Below are positions 1 through 11,129 of a stretch of 64,000 nucleotides of DNA, in pieces. Position 1 is the stretch's first letter, and the number at the start of each line of letters is the position of its first letter. A model generated the notes under the pieces. It saw nothing but the letters and a program-made list of their open reading frames with translations, made no database searches and had not been told where the DNA came from. Origin of the DNA: Gautieria morchelliformis (Eukaryota; Basidiomycota; Agaricomycetes; Gomphales; Gomphaceae); the NCBI GenBank assembly GCA_015179125.1, contig WHVA01000207.1:62001-126000 (forward strand), in the 5' to 3' direction. A program made the position numbers and the translations under genes.

Positions 1-920
1 CATCATGCCAGCAAGACTTGCAAATGAAGAAACATAATGTCACATCATTGTAATTGGAGTATATGTTGACTTTATATTATATTTGAATCCTTAAAGCTGA
101 GGTTTTGGCCATGTAGAAGGCTAAAAAGGCTGGGAGCAGGCAAAGAGACATGCACCTCCCCCCCTTCCATAGCCAGCAGATTACAGGCTTGTTTTATGTT
201 TCAAATATTTATACATATACATTACTATAATCTGACCAAATGATAGCCCTCATTAAAATAATTTGAGGGCATAATGATGCATATAAGCACAATTATTTGA
301 ATATTAAATATGTCAGAATAAGCCACCTTTTCTATACCAAATGGTAGCTACTACATATAAAAGTACATATACAAGGTATAAACCCTTAATTGTCAATGGT
401 AGAGGAGATACAGGTCAATCATTGCAGGCGGCAGCAGGCAGCATGTATTTTGGACTCCGCCTTGTGTACCCGAAATAGCTGTAAACAATATATCTTTTTC
501 TTCATGTGTAGTACTTCATCGCCTACAACGCGCGTTGTGTCAGCGAAGTTGTAGGTTGGATAAAAGTAGCCAACGGCTTTCTGTAAAAGTCACGCAGGCC
601 ACTATTTTGTGCTATGTATGTATTGTTGAACGTTCTTTTGAAGCCTGCTGACTTCTGCCACTTTTCACCATACTTCTTTTATTTTCATGCCCTGCCAGTG
701 CTCTAACACGCATGAGCATGAGGTGAGGTGAGTCCCAGGCCAGAGACTATTCCATTGAGCAAGCACGCAGGCGCAGGCGGATCTTGATCCAGGGAGCACC
801 GTCGACGCTGATCTTGAGCTCCTGGGCCATTCTGCAACTACTGTAATGCACAGTTGCAGACCCTGAGCTCGGTCCCACTGCCACCGCTGCATAGGATGCA
901 GATCTCCTGGTGTACTGTAC
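1..920. other. unassigned, AT-rich left edge
   Basis: I see no convincing gene. Around 770-900 the minus strand can be read as a short decayed stretch that includes GLQLCITVVAEWP. It is weakly similar to GLHTALVLVLED at 11.4 kb and GLHTMLVVVLKDP at 26.7 kb, so it may be a third decayed copy of that unknown family. Long frames running through 665-1226 exist only because the tandem repeat next door has no stops in those frames. Confidence 0.4.
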
Positions 921-1080
921 GACAATGTATTTGAAAATACGACAATGTATTTGAAAATACGACAATGTATTTGAAAATACGACAATGTATTTGAAAATAC
1001 GACAATGTATTTGAAAATACGACAATGTATTTGAAAATACGACAATGTATTTGAAAATACGACAATGTATCTCAAAATAA
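921..1080. repeat. 20-bp tandem repeat, 8 units
   Basis: The unit GACAATGTATTTGAAAATAC is repeated seven times perfectly in direct orientation (921-1060), followed by one degenerate unit to 1080. There are no spacers, so this is a minisatellite and not a CRISPR-like array. The perfect identity of seven units points to recent expansion or ongoing homogenisation. Confidence 0.95.
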
Positions 1081-1982
1081 AGCAATATATTCTGATGTCC
1101 TCGACCAAGGGCCGCGCTGATGAAGCCGGCATGGCCCTGGGTCTGTAGCTCTTCTGTTAATACCTTTGACATGATGAAAAATGAAGAGGCAGCTTTTGTA
1201 TCCAAACCTCCTTTTAGCTCATCCAATGAACAATTTATTATGTTGTATATAATAGATCCGAGTTCCTGTTTCTAGCCTAGATGATTTACAATCAATGAGA
1301 TTAGCCAAGCTGCCTGTGAGTGAAGCCACAAGGCCGCCGCATCCAGTAGAGCGCCGCTGGGCAAACTACAACTTTTGCACCCACTGCAGGCAGCCGTCTC
1401 TGAAGATTGGGCTCTATTAGCTAGGGAAGAGGGTTGCTAGGGGAGGCGGATGTGCAGCTGTTTCGAGCTGACAAAATCTCTCATCAGGGGAATACCCCTA
1501 CCCCTACTGCTCGCCTTTCCAGTTCTCTTTAGGAGTTGCTACCTCTGAGCCTTTGCTAGCTGGAGTAAGTGGCCCACATGCGTGAACATGTCATGACCCA
1601 TCTATTTTGTATACCCAGTAACCTCGACACCCCACTTTTATGTTCTCCCTGTTCGCTCCTTGCTGAATTCGCTGAACATTTATTCATTTTCACATCATTC
1701 ACACGTAGCAGCACTACCTGTACCCGATCAACGCCTTCTCCCTGGCTCGATGGTCCATCACGGGTCCCTGTAAGGGCAACCCTGGCTGGTTGTGGAGATC
1801 ACACTACCACACAACTGACAAGGGGAAATCCAAAGAGAAAAGTCTAAGGACCCCCAATGTCAGCGAGCCCGTATTATACTATGCTGCGCAGCCAGGGACA
1901 ACACTTGGCACCCGCCATCAACCCTGCATCCTCCTGACCTCCCTGACCCTTGATCGACCCTTGATGCCACCTATTACGCGAG

Positions 1983-2192
1983 TCACTTGATTTCCGACAC
2001 TGTTCCGAGAGTGGAAGTCGGAAATTGGAGTGGAACTGGCAAAGCGAACAGAACTGGTGGAAGTTCTCCCAGAAGCGGAATCATTCCCGAAAGCGGAGGC
2101 GGAGATGGAATCGGAACTGGAAGCGGAGTCGGAAATGGAGTCGGAACTGGGTGTGGTGTCGGAACTGGAAATGGAACACAGGGTGTCCCCTG
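1983..2192 (-). mobile_element. CGGAA-rich Ty3/gypsy LTR fragment
   Basis: This stretch matches, in reverse complement, the LTR-like region at about 63375-63620. Shared landmarks are TCACTTGA followed by CCGACACTGTTCC at one end and CAGGGTGTCCCCTGACA at the other. It is built from GGAA/CGGAA-rich, roughly 6-codon periodic sequence. It is a truncated fossil nested in the solo LTR at 1589-3670. Its outer boundaries are approximate. Confidence 0.6.
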
Positions 2193-2923
2193 ACAGTCCC
2201 CTCACCTCCCTGACTCAGATGCTCCTCTGATCGGACAGCATAACTCATTTATTTCCTGCACCTAGTTAGCCCTATTATCCATTTCCCCAGTCCTCCTCTA
2301 TGTTAACGTGGCTTCACCCTCCCCTTGGGCCACGGCTCTTCAATGATCATTCTATTCACCCTTCGCCGCATTTCGCCGAACACCCATTCACTGCTCATAT
2401 CATTCGCCAGCAGGCACGCCATCAAACATGATTGACATCCCCTACCCGGCATGATGGCTCGTCACTGGCTCCATCAGCTTCTCGATCCAACCCCTTTAGG
2501 TGTTCATATGGCCAGGATGTGTTTGCGGGACGTCCTGCCCGTAGGTCATGTGGGATCAACCCAGTAGACGAAGAGTCCGTGCAGGGTAGCATATATGCAG
2601 GTCCCAAGACATGGTTTCATACATAAGTGCCTTCGCCATCTTTACTCTCTGTCGTTTCATGTTCACCCTCCTCCCTCACTCTATTGTATGTTTATTTCAT
2701 CTATTTTGTATCATGACTGCGCACCCCTGTCCAACCCTGACTCATGACGGCCTCTTTCCTATTCGCTGATACCTTATGAGCATTCGATATAAGTAGTTTA
2801 CATTCGCATGTATATTCCTCAGTTCAATTATCATATGTCTACCTTGTGCAAACTTGACCTCACTGTGATCATCGTCTTGAGCCCTCACCTGTAGATTTCT
2901 ATCTTCGACCAGAGGAGGACTTA

Positions 2924-3324
2924 CACTGCAGGCATATAAAAGTTTTCTTGTCTGAAAAACTGTTGAAAAAACTGTAAAGATTTTCCAAATATTTTTAGTG
3001 TTTTTTATATAAAAAAAACTATAATAAAATTTTGTGTTTTTATTAGAATTTGCTGAGCAAGAAAATTGTAAAAAAAAATTCAAAGTTTTTTTCAGGGTTT
3101 TTTATGGGTTTCTTTGTGTTTTCACAAAAAAACTTATAAAAAGACATAAAAAACCCTGCAAAAAACTTTAAACTTTTTTACAATTTTCTTGCTCAACAAA
3201 TTCTAACAAAAACACAAAATTTTGTTAAAGTTTTTTTACTTTAAAAACACTAAAAAAAATTTGGAATATCTTTATTGTTTTTTGAACAGTTTGTCAGACC
3301 AGAAAATTTTATATGCCTCCAGTG
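2924..3324. mobile_element. 401-bp foldback MITE with CACTG termini
   Basis: The element begins CACTGCAGGCATATAAAA and ends TTTTATATGCCTCCAGTG. The two halves are inverted copies of each other over nearly the whole length, so it can fold into one long AT-rich hairpin. It is flanked by a 3-bp direct repeat TTA (2921-2923 and 3325-3327). The related solo LTR at 8061-9088 shows the empty site (GGACTTAGGCATCACTGG). CACTG termini with a 3-bp duplication resemble CACTA/EnSpm-type elements, though the TTA site would also fit PIF/Harbinger. It has no coding capacity. Confidence 0.85.
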
Positions 3325-3903
3325 TTAAGCACCACTGGTGAGTTTTTGTACTTCACCTTCGTTACTTTAGCCTTTGAACTATTTTATGTGCTATCAGCGA
3401 AGGGCTCCGAAGGAGCACCTTCACCGGTGAAAGGATTGTCGCTACTTAGACAACCTTTCCATGACACCTTGCACGTTACATCGTCAAGTGCCATGGGCTA
3501 TTTCGCTATGACTGTAGATAGGGCGAGCTCCATTCGGGCAGCCCTCTTATCTCCTGAACATTTATTGGTTCACCCTATTCGCCAAACGGCATACTTATTC
3601 GCACAAGTTATTCAGGCATTCGCTGTGTTCACTAATACACGATATTAACGCCTAAAAACCAATCTCGACAGAACAGTGCCTTTAGCCACCAGAACAGAGA
3701 TCACTAATGGTGCTCATGACCTGCCAGTGGAAGGTGTACAGGTTGGTGGGAGCACTAGTCAGAGGACCGAAGCTTTGTCCCAAGCTCAGCTCAAACTGAC
3801 TAACCATGGTACTGCAGCCGGTAGTTTCCAGTCTGGCCTCATACATTCTCATGTCCATGCAGCAAGACGATGCTGGATAGCACCAACAGTGTGACGTCAA
3901 AGC

Positions 3904-3922
3904 TAGGGCTCGGCGCCGTACC
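3904..3922 (+). repeat. hAT left terminal inverted repeat
   Basis: The 19 bases TAGGGCTCGGCGCCGTACC are the exact reverse complement of 10112-10130. They are preceded by the 8-bp target duplication GTCAAAGC. Confidence 0.95.
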
Positions 3923-4108
3923 GTATACGGTTACAGCCGTATGTTGTACGGCCAAATTATGGTCGCCTCTGTACTGTATCCGTACCGTATGCAGGTCACC
4001 AAACTGCTCGACAGTAATGATGGCCGTATTACGGGCATACGGGCTTTACGGGATGTGTTGTGTGACTAAATGTATTACAGCCACGGTAAATATCTAGGTA
4101 TATGGTTC

Positions 4109-5751
4109 TCATTCATCCAGCTTCACCGGTACCAACTTGAGGGATTGTTTGACGATCATCAGCATACAGATAGTCTGTGCCTTCAGACTTGCGCGCTGCA
4201 AGGATATTGTATCCCGTCTGCCAGAGAAGATCCGCTCCACTGCGACAGCAGAACCTGGGCATGCTGCATATGAGTCAAAGAATGGGTAGAGTAAAAAAAA
4301 CAACGTCTACCAGGTATTGTCATGATATTGTGTGGGAGTCGACTCTATGTCGGGAATTGAGCCATGCGAGCAGCCCACCACTTTACTGGGTCGCAGTCTT
4401 CCCATACCTCAGGCGGAAGGCATTGGAGCGGGGCCTGTAACTTGCGGTTGCGATGCTGATGTCTCAGAGGAGAGGGAGGTGAGTTGAGCATAGTCGTTAG
4501 TATAGCACTTCTCCATCTTGTAGTAGACAGGAATTATAGGCAGTAGGTATGGACTTGTTGCTCAAAAGAATAGACTAGAAATTAATTCACTCTCTCAGTG
4601 AATTTAGTTGTCACTATAAATATATTATACACTACCTAGAAATTAATTCACTACAGAGGATTTCTAGGTCAATAAATCGAAGGAACACTAGACTAATTTA
4701 CTTGCCTCTCTCAGTGAATTTAGTTGTCACTGAGAGAGGGGGAAATCTGTCTCACTGTGCATGTACTACTACCCGGCCCTTTAGCGCCCAAGAGCTCGCA
4801 CGTCAAAGTCATTTCAGACTCCGCTGGGTGCAGCCGCCTGTGAAAGTAGAAAGTAGAAATAACAAAATGAAATGGAGAGGCAGGGAGTGACTAGAAAACT
4901 TCGAAAATTATCAAAGAAATGGATGCATGGTACAAGAACAATGTGAGAAGAGATTGAGAAATCATACAACAAATTGAATATATTATGCTTGATTTTGGTG
5001 CAGGAGCATAAATGCACCCAACACATCTGAGATTTGCACATCTCAACATGTGCGAGCATGTCATTGTCCCCGGCATAGTCATTCTGCAATTGTCCATAGG
5101 TGATCCTCAGATCAAGTACTGGGGTAGTTGTATCTGTAAAGCTGTCAAGACTTCAATGGTATCAAGGAGGCACGTACTGGCAGCCCATATATAATATGGT
5201 GACTTGTCGAATTTATAGAAGTAATCACTGAGTTTGCAATGTGCACATACTAGACTGTCTCGAATTTGTGGTGGGGATGTATCGGGAAGGTCACGGAGAT
5301 GTTGTGCGAGCTCATCTTGCAGGCCCTGGAAAACAGCATGCGTGGAAGAAAGTATGGATTGCTTTGTGGTCGACATCTGGGTGGTGGCCTCACGGAAACA
5401 GCGCAGCCATTGCGTGACAACCTTGATACCTTCCCAGTCTTCTGGGGTCATTTCGTATGTGCGCAGTTCTTTGTTTTTGGCTACGTAGTTGTCCACATCT
5501 TGCTGATAATCTAATGCACAACCTACAGTACTCTATGAGCAAAATAATGGGCGAGGCAGATAAAGGAATGCACGAAGCATTTGGTGCATGGAAGACCAGT
5601 GTGTCTTGACATCAAGGATAAGCATTTTGGCAATCTCATCCCGCTCCTGATTAGTCGCCTTGTTGTGTAGGGATGTCTCATCAATATATTGCATAGGAAC
5701 AATGTGCTCACTGGGTGTATGGACCTTTGGATCTAGGTTCCTTGGGATCAA
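4109..5751 (-). pseudogene. hAT transposase, C-terminal block
   Basis: Read on the minus strand, this block contains the hAT hallmark DVKTHWSSMHQMLRAFLYL (near 5600), which closely resembles the DVKTRWNST-type motif of hAT transposases. It continues with WEGIKVVTQWLRCFREATTQ (near 5400) and reaches the C-terminal dimerisation region containing VAVERIFSGRRDTISLQRAS (near 4200). The block is interrupted by stops and frame changes, partly explicable by introns. It belongs after the middle block now lying inverted at 5756-7194. The transposase would cut and paste the surrounding element. Confidence 0.8.
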
Positions 5752-5755
5752 AGCA

Positions 5756-7194
5756 AGTTTGAGCAGTTGTTGGTCGAGTGGCAGGTTGCGTGTGACCAGC
5801 CTTTTGACGAAGTTGAAAAACCCAAGTTTAAGGCGCTAATGCACCATACCCACCATTCCTCAGCACCGCTGCATATCCCCAGTGCTACTGCCATCAAGTG
5901 GCGTGTGATGAAGATGGGAGAGTCTACTGTTGATACAATGAAGCAGTTTATTATGGTGGGCACGCACGGAACCAGAAACATGGAACGTTGGCTGACTCAA
6001 TAGGGTGTTTCAGGCTTGCGTTTTCGTGGCGTTTTCGTCGATATTTTCACGACGTTTTTGAGGCGTTTTCGGAAAATGCCCTAGAAAAACGTGAGTTGCA
6101 AAAGCGCCGCCGGAGGCCCTTTCGCCGCGTTTTTGATCGCATTTTTCATGGCGTTTTTCAGGCAATAGAAAGCTCCCTTACGTGTATTATATAATAAATG
6201 TAACTTTTCTTAATGCCGGGATCCACCCGTTTCACGCTTGGCATTTTCCACGCATTTTCGCTGACCTTTTTCCAAAAGTGGCGACGAAAACACTGACGAA
6301 AAAACCTCTGAAAAAACCACGAAAACGCAAGCGTGAAACACCCTAATGACTACCACTAGGACCTTGAAGGCAAAGTAAGCTTGTTGCTTGACGCATGGAC
6401 ATCCAGCAATGGTTTCGCATTTCTGGCTGTAGTCATGCACTATGTGTCTAACAGTTGGGACTTAGGTAAGAGTATCACCAGTTGAGGATGCCTCCCACCA
6501 CCTAACATTCAGAACGAGTAGAAGAAGTGTTGATAGATTTTCAGGAGCTAGTCGGTGAGCACTCAGAAGAGAACATGGCTCTGTCACTGTGGAAAACCCT
6601 GGAACTGTATGGCCTGAAAGGACAGGTATGTCTGCTTGACCCCTTTTCTCACCGATCTATGCCACTTATAGATCGACACCTATGTCGCTTATAGATCCAA
6701 GCCATTGTTGCTGACAATGCCAGCAACAATGATACTATGATGGAAGCCCTTGGTATGTTATGTGCAAAAGAAGGGATTCTGTTTTCAGCATGCGAGGCAT
6801 GGATGCGCTGCATCCCTCACACTGTTCACTTAGCCGCCCTGAAGGTACACAGTCGGAATCCCTCCCATATTATGCACACCCTCATTTTCCCCTCAGTTGC
6901 TTGAGGGTCTCGGCGCCTTTAGCACATCACAGAGGCGAGGTGCTGAACAAGCCAATTATCAGGATGCGGTCACTCTGCCAGTCACCCGCGAATCAGATGC
7001 AGACATCGTAAGCCAGGAAGATGAGCTAGAAGAAGAGGACGACCACATGGGACCCGTACTGAGTGCTGTAGCTAAGGTGTGTGTCCCTAAAATATTCCAT
7101 GGTAATACATTCAGCCTGCTCCCAGATTCACAAGATCATGCGGGCTGTATGTTCCAGCCCTCAAAGATGATGACTATGGCTGGAGGAGCTCACA
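5756..7194 (+). pseudogene. hAT transposase, middle block, inverted
   Basis: On the plus strand, 5760-6000 reads FEQLLVEWQVACDQPFDEVE and HIPSATAIKWRVMKMGEST. After a MITE insertion it continues with KVSLLLDAWTSSNGFAFLAV (about 6370-6430), the first catalytic part of a hAT RNase-H-like core. Then come QAIVADNASNNDTMMEALG (about 6700) and an acidic EDELEEEDD segment near 7020. In hAT proteins this belongs between the N-terminal block (7195-9803) and the C-terminal block (4109-5751), both of which lie on the minus strand. The simplest explanation is an inversion of about 1.4 kb with break points near 5755 and 7195. Confidence 0.8.
6001..6345. mobile_element. 345-bp MITE inside the hAT transposase
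   Basis: It starts TAGGGTGTTTCAGGCTTGCG and ends with the near-perfect inverted counterpart CGCAAGCGTGAAACACCCTA. The terminal inverted repeats are about 28 bp with one mismatch. It interrupts the transposase middle block between the RVMKMGEST and KVSLLLDAWTSS segments. The interior is rich in GCGTTTTC-type words and has no coding capacity. The flanks share only TGACT, so the target duplication is not clean. TAGGG termini suggest a hAT-derived non-autonomous element, but this is inference. Confidence 0.8.
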
Positions 7195-9803
7195 CACGCA
7201 CCTCATTCTTTGCCGCTTGATGTGAGAATGCTGCACGCAGGGGGCCCTGGTTGAGTTCCAAGGTGCGAAGATACTCTTGAGCTGTTTTTGAATTCAATGG
7301 GATCTTGTTTTCTGCAAATTGTATCTCTTCCACGGTAGGTCTCTGATCCTGACGGCGTTTAATTGATTGATACAACCAGAACATTTCAGGAAAGTGAGTC
7401 TGTAAGTGCATTACCAGACCTGCACTTGTCAATTGTGCTGCACCACGGGGTCCATACATGTTCATACCATTTTGCGATCCCTTCATTTTTTTGGTTACAG
7501 TCAACGTCTTCCGCTTACCATGGTAACAGCGATAGTGCTTGTCTCCTGGTTGCCCATTTCCTTCAGCATTATTTGCTACAATTTCATAGAAATGGTAAAT
7601 CGGGGGCCCGGTAACACCAGCAACCAGCGTCTGCCTGAATTATATCGGTAAAATTTCTACTGGCTAACCTATTTACGCACCCGTGGATCAACATCACCCC
7701 CATTGCTGGGTTCTTGGGCCTCCATTGTCTTAACCTTTTTGACAGGGGGCTCACAATCTCAAGTGGTGCATGGGAGTTCATCAGCTGCTAATACCTTGTA
7801 ATTTCTGCACTGCGAAGGTTTCAATGTAATACGTTTCCGCTTCTTGCCCTCATTCTCGATTGCCGTGTTTGCTGCCTTGGCTGCAATCCATGGCGCAGAG
7901 TGGTTCCCAGCTTTGGTAATTGTTTCTGGAATGGTTTTACGAGGAAGAAGATCTGCGAGCTGTCAACTCTTGAGTGCGGTGGCCACATTTTTCTCAAATT
8001 GATATACTTACTTCCTCATTAGGAACAAACTCATCGGTATCACTTGCTGAACTACACACCTGTCATGACCTGTCTATTTCCCTTACCCCGCTGCCTCTAT
8101 GTTCCCCCTTGTCACTCCCTAGCATCTTCGCCAGAGTTCGCCCCACCCTTCGACCACTCTTCCTCTACGTTCGCTCCATTCGCTGTTTGCCCCATTCTCC
8201 GAACCACTATTCACCGCTTTCACATTTCGCCAGCAGGCACACCATCAAATACGATCGATACCATTTACCCGGCATGATGGTTCATCACCAGCCCCATCAT
8301 CTTCTTGATCCAACCCCCTTTGGGTGTTTATATGGTCAGGATGCATTCGTGGGACATCCTACCCGTAGGTCATGTGGCATCAACCCAGCAGACGAAGAGT
8401 CCGTGCAGGGTGGTGTATATGCAGGTTCCAAGGCGTATTTCCGTACATAGGTGCCTTCGCCCCCTTTCCTCTCCGTTGTTTCATTTTCGCACCCTTCTTT
8501 CATTCTATTGTATGTTTAATCCATCTATCTGTAATCATGACTGCACACCCCTATCCAACCCTGACTCATGACGGCCTCTTTCCTATTCGCTGATACCTTA
8601 CGCAATTCGGTATAAGTAGTTTACATTCGCATGTATATTCTCCAGTTCAATTATCATACGTCTGTCTTGTGCAAACTTGACCTCGCTGTGATCATCGTCT
8701 TGAGCCTTTTCCTGTAGATTCCTATCTTCGACCAGAAGAGGACTTAGGCATCACTGGTGAGTTCTCATACTTCATCTTCGTTACCTTAGCCTTCGAACTA
8801 TTTTATGTGCTGTCAGCGAAGGGCACCGAAGGAGCACCTTCGCCGGCGAAGGGATCGTTGCTACTTAGACAACCCTTCCATGACACCTTGTATGTTACAT
8901 CATCAAGTGCCACGGGCTATTTCGCTATGACTGTAGATAGGGCAAGCTCCGTCCGAGTAGCCCTCTTATCTTGTGAACATTTATTGGTTCATCTATTCGC
9001 CGACCGGCATACTTATTCACACAAGTTATTCAGGCATTCGCTGTGTTCCCTAATACACGATATTAACGCCTACAAACCAATCTTGACAACACCCCACTAC
9101 TTCCCTCTTCAACATATGCAGAGGAACCTCTAGGTGAGTTGACATCATTCTCTAAGATCTCAAATGCATTCTTGCTTCTCGTTGACCCTGGCAAATTCAT
9201 GGAAGGATCCTGCATTATTCCATGACTCTTCTGCCCCTGTGCTTTGGCTCTTGCCATTGCATTTGCATCTGCAGCCTGTTCACGAAGCTGTAGTTGCTTA
9301 TTTGGCTGGTGAGTTTGACGACTTCTGCCCTGTGCGGCAATGAAACCGCAGTCTTCAGATCCCCCTATCAACCCATCAGTGTTTTATGACACATGGGACC
9401 ACATACCAGCAACATCTTTATTTTCTGCAGTGGCTCCAGCTGCCTCAGCCGCCACACGCAAAGCATCAATCCACAGCTTCATGAAGTCAGTGGCAGGGTT
9501 CTCTTCCTTTTTCATCTCATCCAAACACCAGCGCACCAATGCAACCGTCTGCATCAAAGCTGTCCCTCACTCAGTCAGCTGAATACCACTCGACTTCTCC
9601 CCAAACGACACATGCATGGCTTTGTTGAACGCTGGCCATACACCGTCCTCCTGCAAGAACACAAAATCTAACACTGGAGGCAATTTTGAGTTGGGGGGTG
9701 AGTCTGGCAAAGTTGTTGGAAGTTGTTCAAAGAGATATCGCAACTGGGTGCATTCATCCTCGCAGGACATCACCATGGTGGGAAGAGGCTCGGTTCGGAA
9801 CAC
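7195..9803 (-). pseudogene. hAT transposase, N-terminal block (split by a solo LTR)
   Basis: The minus strand carries a decayed coding stretch. It includes ECTQLRYLFEQLPTTLPDSP (about 9730) and, left of a solo LTR at 8061-9088, GMNMYGPRGAAQLTSAGLVM (about 7430) and RRQDQRPTVEEIQFAENKIP (about 7330). The latter resembles the N-terminal zinc-finger/linker region of large fungal hAT transposases, though I recognise it less surely than the core. It ends near 7195, where the inverted middle block begins. Several stops and frame changes are present; some may be introns. Confidence 0.55.
8061..9088 (+). mobile_element. solo LTR, copy B (LTR retrotransposon fossil)
   Basis: A 1028-bp solo LTR runs from TGTCATGACC to AATCTTGACA (TG...CA ends) and is flanked by an exact 5-bp target duplication ACACC (8056-8060 and 9089-9093). 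It lies inside the hAT element at 3904-10130, so it inserted after that element. It shares most of its sequence with copy A (1589-3670), for example GACGAAGAGTCCGTGCAGGG and the shared end CTAATACACGATATTAACGCC. No internal region of the element remains here. Strand is arbitrary. Confidence 0.88.
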
Positions 9804-10111
9804 AAGAGGTCAGGTGTGCTCAATCACAGTGTGGGATGCCCATATGCCCGTGGCCGATGGCTTACACGACTACTGGCACACCAATTAGTCGTTCGCTACT
9901 GCTCTCGTACTGTATTCAACTTGTTGAGAATTGTACAACAGTACTTACTACTACCTACATACATGCGTAAATACGCGACCGTACACTTCGTAAATATGGC
10001 TGTATTCATACAGCATCATATGGGGGTCATTCCTGCCGTCACCGTCATACGGTCAGATATGCTCGAGCGAGCGACGGTACAGGTACGGCCACCGTAAGTA
10101 CGGTTAGTACG

Positions 10112-10130
10112 GGTACGGCGCCGAGCCCTA
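10112..10130 (-). repeat. hAT right terminal inverted repeat
   Basis: GGTACGGCGCCGAGCCCTA is the exact inverse of the left terminus at 3904-3922 and is followed directly by the target duplication GTCAAAGC (10131-10138). Confidence 0.95.
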
Positions 10131-10138
10131 GTCAAAGC

Positions 10139-11100
10139 TGAGAGCTTGGGAAGGTGTTTGTCCTGTACCTACTTAAACACTGATGAATTCCTAGGTCTGA
10201 AGGAGGCCAGCTCCAAACAAAGGGTAATGGCTGCCGGTGCCTAGCGAGGTCACCTCAGCAGAAAAAAACATTTGGACACTCATATAATGGTAGAAACATG
10301 ATGTGAATATGTGGGAAGGAAGTAGTAGAAAGCCTGCCAATGTTGGGCATCAACAGCATGCCAACTGTGGATGTGGGCCTTTGAATGACATTGTCTGTGA
10401 AGTGGCGGCGCTGGAATGAATGGAATGGCCACCGACTTCTGGGCCAACTCCGAGAGCATGGGTTAAAGGTGAAGTAAACCAGAATGATGCCGTTAGAGGT
10501 GAGCCAAACCACTGGGTGGAAGGGAAAAGAGAGTGGCAAGAAAGGATGTAGTGATGCATGAAAAGAAGCACCTCAAAGGGGTGCTTCAGGTTTTTGAATG
10601 ATCATCTTGCTGCCAAGACAGAGTGCAAAAGAAAAACTGATTAGAAGTGTGCTGAGAAAAATGAGGTGGTCATGGGATGGGATGTCAAGGGTAAGAGCTC
10701 ATTCTTTGAAGGGAAACAGAGGAGCCACGGTGTTAGTTAATGCCTGCTAAAGAGCAGGAAACAAGGAAAGAGGTTTGAGTGGAACGAACATGTACGTAAT
10801 AAGGTTCGAGAGTGTTTCAGATGCCGGAAATGAAAGTGGCTCTGAAGCAGGCATGATACGGTGAGGCATGAAGACGGGAGCACTGATCGTTGTTTGAAAG
10901 CTAAGTTGAAAAGGTTAGAGGTGCCAAGGTGTAAGTGCAAGGTCTGAAGTGTGACGACCGACTAATGACATCACACTCAATTCACCGTTTATTTCTTCCT
11001 ATCCTGTACGATGATACTTCTCCGAATAACCCGCTGTACTCCTACGTCTTCGACAAGGGTCGCGCTGGCGACGCCGGCCTCTAGTAAAAGCATTACTGTA
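10139..11100. other. unassigned
   Basis: This is sequence to the right of the hAT element and continuous in origin with 3671-3903 before the hAT insertion. Only short open frames occur and I recognise none. The purine-rich plus strand between 10500 and 10950 may be a decayed repeat, but I cannot name it. Confidence 0.4.
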
Positions 11101-11129
11101 TCCTTGTGACTTCCGGGCAAATGTCACGT

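Larger units (their letters stand above)
1589..3670 (+). mobile_element. solo LTR, copy A (LTR retrotransposon fossil) with nested insertions
   Basis: This is a solo LTR of the same family as 8061-9088. It opens with TGTCATGACC, ends with ATCTCGACA, and is flanked by a 5-bp target duplication GAACA (1584-1588 and 3671-3675). It is about 2.08 kb against 1.03 kb for copy B. The extra length is a 401-bp foldback MITE (2924-3324) plus about 650 bp that includes a CGGAA-rich LTR fragment of another element. No internal gag-pol region of this family is present in the window, as expected for a solo LTR left by LTR-LTR recombination. Strand is arbitrary. Confidence 0.8.
3904..10130 (-). mobile_element. 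hAT DNA transposon, 6.2 kb, with nested insertions and an internal inversion
   Basis: Both ends carry the 19-bp inverted repeat TAGGGCTCGGCGCCGTACC. An exact 8-bp target duplication GTCAAAGC flanks it (3896-3903 and 10131-10138), the length expected for hAT elements. Inside are hAT transposase blocks: N-terminal part on the minus strand (7195-9803), middle part on the plus strand (5756-7194) and C-terminal part on the minus strand (4109-5751). This order fits a single minus-strand gene whose middle segment has been flipped. A 345-bp MITE (6001-6345) and a solo LTR (8061-9088) are inserted within it. The subterminal regions are crowded with short CCGTAC/GTACGG words, candidate transposase-binding sites. 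The element is clearly non-functional as it stands. Confidence 0.9.

Noticed and set aside
921-1080. CRISPR-like array
   Set aside because: Units are contiguous without spacers and the genome is eukaryotic; it is a minisatellite.
665-1226. Open frames of 75-159 codons across the 20-bp repeat
   Set aside because: They exist because the repeated unit has no stop in those minus-strand frames; no motif, and they overlap in three frames.
2422-2626. Small coding gene repeated at 8.3-8.45 kb
   Set aside because: Both lie inside solo LTRs of the same family; the shared open stretch is LTR sequence.
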